From contig NZ_CABIKE010000011.1 in the NCBI RefSeq assembly GCF_902196135.1, forward strand, positions 1-64,000: 64,000 nt of DNA, written 5' to 3'. The notes under the pieces were generated by a model. The model was not told the origin of the DNA. It was given only the letters and a program-made list of their open reading frames with translations, and ran no database searches. A program made the position numbers and the translations under genes. Each line of letters starts with the position of its first letter. The stretch's first letter is position 1. Origin of the DNA: Helicobacter suis (GTDB lineage: Bacteria > Campylobacterota > Campylobacteria > Campylobacterales > Helicobacteraceae). Shown here in pieces: positions 60,334 to 64,000 of the stretch.

Positions 60334-62297
60334 TAAAGCCCTCTAATCCTTGCAATTTCATCTCTTAGCTTAGCCGCATTTTCAAAGTCTAAAACCCTAG
60401 CCCTCTCTTGCATTTGGGCGCGTAAAGTCTTGATAAGCCGTTCTTTTTCACTCTTAGGCATTTTATTTAAATTCTTTTTAGAAGGTTTAGAGAGCTCTAT
60501 TTCTTTTAGCTCAGCCTCTAAAGGTCTATTAACACCTCGTGGAATTAATCCATGTTCTTGGTTAAAGGCCATTTGTTTAGCCCGTCTTTGATCTGTAATA
60601 TCCATAGCCTCTTGCATGCTAGGCGTGATTTTATCTGCATAAAAAATCACTCTGCCATGTACATGCCGTGCTACCCTGCCCATAGTTTGGATTAAAGCCG
60701 TACTGCTACGCAAAAACCCTTCTTTATCTGCATCTAAAATAGCCACTAAAGACACTTCCGGTAAATCTAAACCCTCTCTAAGTAGATTAATGCCGATTAA
60801 AACATCAATCTCTCCAAGCCGCAAAGCACGGATACTATGGTTGCGCGCAATCACATCTGTATCGCTGTGTAGATACTGCACTTTAAGCCCACATTCTGCA
60901 TAGTGTTTACAGAGTTCCTCAGCCATGCGCTTTGTTAAAGTGGTTACCAATACCCGCTCTTTTTTAGCCACTACGCTTTGGATAGTTTTTAAAAGGTCTT
61001 TAACTTGATTTTGTGTAGGTCTTAAGGAGTATTCCGGATCTAAAAGCCCGGTTGGGCGGATAATTTGGCTAGCCACTTGGCTACCTGAGAGTTCTAGTTC
61101 TAAAGGATTTGGTGTAGCTGAGACAAAAAGAAAATGCGGGGCTTTTTGGATAAATTCCTCGTATTTGAGGGGGCGGTTATCTAGGGCTGATGGGAGTCTA
61201 AATCCATGCTCAACAAGTACTTGTTTGCGACTCAAATCTCCAGCATACATGCCCTTAAATTGAGGCAAACTTACATGGGATTCATCTACAATCACAAGAT
61301 AAGGGCAATTTTTCTGTGCAAAGTAATCCATAAGGGTGTAGGGGGTTTCTCCGGCTTGTTTGCCTGTAAAGTGGCGGGAATAATTCTCAATGCCCTTACA
61401 AATCCCGGTTGTACCCATCATTTCTAAATCAAATTCTGTCCGTGTTTTAAGCCGTTCGTACTCTAAAAGTTTTTGTTCTTGTTTGAAAAATTCTAAACGC
61501 TGCGCTAATTCTGTCTCAATGCTAGAAAGAGCTTTTTTAAGGCACTGCGGACTGACAATAAAGGCACTTGCCGCATAAAGGATATAAGAATCTAAGGATT
61601 GGATAGGGGTGTTTTCTAAAGCATCCATGTAAGTGATGCGATCTACCTCATCGCCAAAAAATTCCACGCGGATAAAATTAGAATCATTATAAGCCGGGAA
61701 AATATCCACACTCTCCCCAACTACCCTAAAATACCCTCTTTCTAAAATATCTTGCCGTTCATAGCCCATTTCTACTAGCTTAAGTAAAAATTGTGTGTAA
61801 GAAATTTGTTGCCCCACCTTAATTTTTTCAAGCATGCTTAGATATTCTGCCGGATTACCTAGCCCATAATTAGCCGAAACACTAGCAACCACCACTACAT
61901 CATCATAGCCTAGTAAAGAAGTGATCGCACTCAAACGCAAACGCTCCAAATCCTCATTAATGGAGCTGTCTTTTTCTATGAATAAATCGCGTCTTGGGAT
62001 ATAAGATTCAGGCTGGTAATAATCAAAGTGAGAGATAAAATACTCTACATGGTTTTTAGGGAAGAAACTTTTAAATTCGCTATAAAGCTGGGCGCATAGG
62101 GTTTTATTATGCGACATCACTAAAGTTGGCATTTGTAATTTAGAAATCAAATAGGCCATGCTAAAAGTTTTACCACTACCTGTAACCCCTACTAAGGTTT
62201 GGTATTTAGCATTTAGATTAATTCCATCTTGTAACTTTTGCACGGCTTGTTCTTGCTCTAAACTTACTTTGTAAGGGGCATTTAGAATAAAACCCAT
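60333..62297 (-). CDS. uvrB: Excinuclease ABC subunit B
   Basis: Damage-verifying helicase-like subunit of nucleotide excision repair. The 654 residues contain the P-loop [20 protein letters not shown], the beta-hairpin region [20 protein letters not shown] that opens damaged [16 protein letters not shown]-type motif II, and [20 protein letters not shown] (motif VI). The C-terminal UVR motif [20 protein letters not shown] contacts UvrC. It is divergent from priA across 56 bp. Confidence 0.96.
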   Translation of the reverse strand: MGFILNAPYKVSLEQEQAVQKLQDGINLNAKYQTLVGVTGSGKTFSMAYLISKLQMPTLVMSHNKTLCAQLYSEFKSFFPKNHVEYFISHFDYYQPESYIPRRDLFIEKDSSINEDLERLRLSAITSLLGYDDVVVVASVSANYGLGNPAEYLSMLEKIKVGQQISYTQFLLKLVEMGYERQDILERGYFRVVGESVDIFPAYNDSNFIRVEFFGDEVDRITYMDALENTPIQSLDSYILYAASAFIVSPQCLKKALSSIETELAQRLEFFKQEQKLLEYERLKTRTEFDLEMMGTTGICKGIENYSRHFTGKQAGETPYTLMDYFAQKNCPYLVIVDESHVSLPQFKGMYAGDLSRKQVLVEHGFRLPSALDNRPLKYEEFIQKAPHFLFVSATPNPLELELSGSQVASQIIRPTGLLDPEYSLRPTQNQVKDLLKTIQSVVAKKERVLVTTLTKRMAEELCKHYAECGLKVQYLHSDTDVIARNHSIRALRLGEIDVLIGINLLREGLDLPEVSLVAILDADKEGFLRSSTALIQTMGRVARHVHGRVIFYADKITPSMQEAMDITDQRRAKQMAFNQEHGLIPRGVNRPLEAELKEIELSKPSKKNLNKMPKSEKERLIKTLRAQMQERARVLDFENAAKLRDEIARIRGL

Positions 62298-62353
62298 GTC
62301 TTTGCCTTTTGATAAAATCAGGGGGTATAATAACTAAAAACCTAAGGAATTTA

Positions 62354-64000
62354 ATGCTTAATCGTTTTTATAGTGTTGCGCCACTCAAACACCATCTCAA
62401 ACCCCTTACCTATAAAAGCCAAACCCCGCTAGCAAAAGGCGATTTAGTACAAATCACTTTGCGTAAATTACGCCTAAAGGGTGTTGTACTGCAAGAATGT
62501 GAAAAACCCCCTTTTGATTGTGTTTTGGCTACTCAAGAATTAACTTATTTTAATGCCCACCAAATGCTACTTTTAGAGTTTATAGCCAAGTATTATTGTT
62601 GTTCCCCCGGTTTAGTCGCTTCTTTATTCATTCCCTTTAATAAAAATAACCCGCCTTTTAATCCTATTTCTACCCCATTTGGGATAAACCCCCTAAGTTT
62701 TGTACAAAACCAAGCCTTAGAGGCACTCAAACCCCATAAAAGCGCTTTACTCTTTGGAGATACAGGAAGCGGAAAAACCCAAATTTATATCCATTTAATC
62801 GTAGAAAAATTACAGAAAAACCAAAGTGTTATTGTATTAGTACCTGAAATCGCACTCACTTCTCAAACCCAAAAAGCGCTGATAAAGACCTTTGCCAATC
62901 AAGTAGGGTTATGGCATAGTAAACTTAGCACTAAACAAAAACAAGAATTATTAAAGCAATTAGCATTAGGACAGATAAGAGTAGTGGTGGGTACGCGTAG
63001 TGCTTTATTTTTACCCATGCCAAATTTAGGGCTTATCCTTGTTGATGAAGAGCATGATCAAGCTTATAAAGCTAGCCAAGCCCCCTATTACAATGCCCGC
63101 GATATTGCTCTTTATCTTTCTAGTAAAATGCCTATCCAAGTGATTTTAGGCTCAGCCACCCCCCATGTGCGTAGCTATTATTTAGCCAAGAAAAACCAAA
63201 CACTTGTACGCTTAAAAGGGCGTTTTTTTAACACCTCAAAAGAAATTCTTTTTGAGGAAAATAAAACAACGCTTAGCCAAAATTTACTAGAGTATCTAAC
63301 AAAAAGCTTAGAAAAAAAAGAACAGAGTGTGATTTTTCTACCCACGCGCGCTTCTTTTAAAAAATTGCTTTGTTATTCTTGTGGAAATGGCGTACAATGC
63401 CCTTTTTGTAGCGTGAATATGAGCTTGCACCTTAAAGAAAAATGCATGCGCTGTCATTATTGCCAACACCAATTAGAAATTCCAAAAGTCTGCCCTACAT
63501 GCAAGCAACCTACTTTGGCCGGAAAAAGAATAGGCACGCAGCAACTTAAAAGCGAATTAGAAGCACAGCTGCCCCAAGCGCGCATTCAGATTTTAGATAA
63601 AGATCACACCCACACGGCTTCACAGATCCAAAATATTTTAGACTCGTTTAATCGCCATGAATGTGATATTTTAATCGGAACACAGATGTTAGCCAAAGGC
63701 CATGACTACCCTAAAGTAAATCTTGCCATTATTTTAGGTTTAGATGAGGTGCTTAACAATGGGAGTTATCGCAGTTTAGAAGATGGGGTGTCTTTAATGC
63801 ACCAAATTGCTGGCCGTAGTGCGCGCAAAGAACATGGAAAAGTGGTGATTCAAACGCTTAATGCCGCATTTTTAAAACGCTATATCCAAGACTATGAAGA
63901 CTTTTTAAAAGACGAATTACAAACACGCATGCCCCATTTTCCCCCTTTCATGCGTTTAGCTCAGATTGAATTTAGAAATAAAGACGCCTTAATCGCTCAA
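62354..64000 (+). CDS. priA: Primosomal protein N', helicase PriA (cut by window end)
   Basis: Replication-restart helicase recognising stalled forks. The reading frame is open from the ATG at 62354, with AAGGAAT upstream, for 549 codons to the last base of the window, so the C-terminus is missing. Visible are the 3'-end-binding N-terminal domain, Walker A LLFGDTGSGKTQIYIHLIVE, DEEHDQAYKA, the paired zinc sites (CYSCGNGVQCPFC, CMRCHYC, CPTC) and LIGTQMLAKGHDYPKVNLAI. TATAAT at 62326-62331 is a likely -10. It may be the first gene of an operon running past the window. Confidence 0.94.
   Translation, partial: MLNRFYSVAPLKHHLKPLTYKSQTPLAKGDLVQITLRKLRLKGVVLQECEKPPFDCVLATQELTYFNAHQMLLLEFIAKYYCCSPGLVASLFIPFNKNNPPFNPISTPFGINPLSFVQNQALEALKPHKSALLFGDTGSGKTQIYIHLIVEKLQKNQSVIVLVPEIALTSQTQKALIKTFANQVGLWHSKLSTKQKQELLKQLALGQIRVVVGTRSALFLPMPNLGLILVDEEHDQAYKASQAPYYNARDIALYLSSKMPIQVILGSATPHVRSYYLAKKNQTLVRLKGRFFNTSKEILFEENKTTLSQNLLEYLTKSLEKKEQSVIFLPTRASFKKLLCYSCGNGVQCPFCSVNMSLHLKEKCMRCHYCQHQLEIPKVCPTCKQPTLAGKRIGTQQLKSELEAQLPQARIQILDKDHTHTASQIQNILDSFNRHECDILIGTQMLAKGHDYPKVNLAIILGLDEVLNNGSYRSLEDGVSLMHQIAGRSARKEHGKVVIQTLNAAFLKRYIQDYEDFLKDELQTRMPHFPPFMRLAQIEFRNKDALIAQ

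Overview
The window looks like chromosome from a gastric, non-pylori Helicobacter. Supporting signs are ThyX instead of ThyA, a fused S10-spc-alpha ribosomal cluster without L30, cysteine-paired Sel1 (Hcp) repeats, a Hop/Hof-like outer-membrane protein, the wall-shape genes csd3 and csd6, a PgbA-like protein, cbpA-hspR, and the H. pylori-like order rplI-hslV-hslU-era-csd6. No rRNA, tRNA, CRISPR array or intact insertion sequence was recognised. Species is inferred from gene content and order, not from any search.

Layout. 1-1003: gene-free, repeat-bearing DNA with a decayed STAS-like gene next to polA. 1004-6870 (minus): polA, thyX, a secreted binding-protein-fold protein and aspA. 6996-9966 (plus): accB-accC-aspB. 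10140-20150 (plus): a tightly packed accessory cassette. 20151-20702: gene-free border with inverted repeats. 20703-23504 (minus): flgK, flgN-like, flgM and a small membrane protein. 23591-28273 (plus): csd3, a NUDT14-like Nudix gene, pgbA-like, glcD and ogt. 28268-41999 (minus): 29 ribosomal, transcription and secretion genes plus a tiny membrane ORF, read from a strong promoter at 42045-42073. 42160-52293 (plus): an ATPase, ispG, dapD, an Hcp-like protein, rplI-hslV-hslU-era, csd6 and a 4Fe-4S protein. 52336-57269 (minus): tonB-exbD-exbB (exbB transcribed first) behind a possible Fur site, an outer-membrane protein, dus and a CCA/poly(A) nucleotidyltransferase. 57318-59347 (plus): queC, cbpA, hspR. 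59344-62297 (minus): a MidA-like methyltransferase and uvrB. 62354-64000 (plus): priA, cut by the window edge.

The cassette at 10140-20150 is the most unusual part. In order it encodes a large superfamily 1 (DNA2/NAM7-like) helicase, a winged-helix protein with a PIN-like C-terminus, a coiled-coil protein, a 95-residue protein, a two-module AAA+ ATPase with a ClpB-type motor, and an NrdG-like radical SAM protein. Genes overlap by 4 bp or are separated by 2 bp at four of the five junctions; the fifth is a 52-bp overlap. The helicase carries eight copies of an 8-bp repeat that put its two halves out of frame, so seven or ten copies would join them: a phase-variation switch. Two further small deletions break the helicase downstream, so this copy appears off and damaged. 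The second protein carries a perfect in-frame 147-bp triplication. I recognise no named defence system with this gene set. A helicase-nuclease-unfoldase-radical SAM conflict or DNA/RNA-processing system is my inference.
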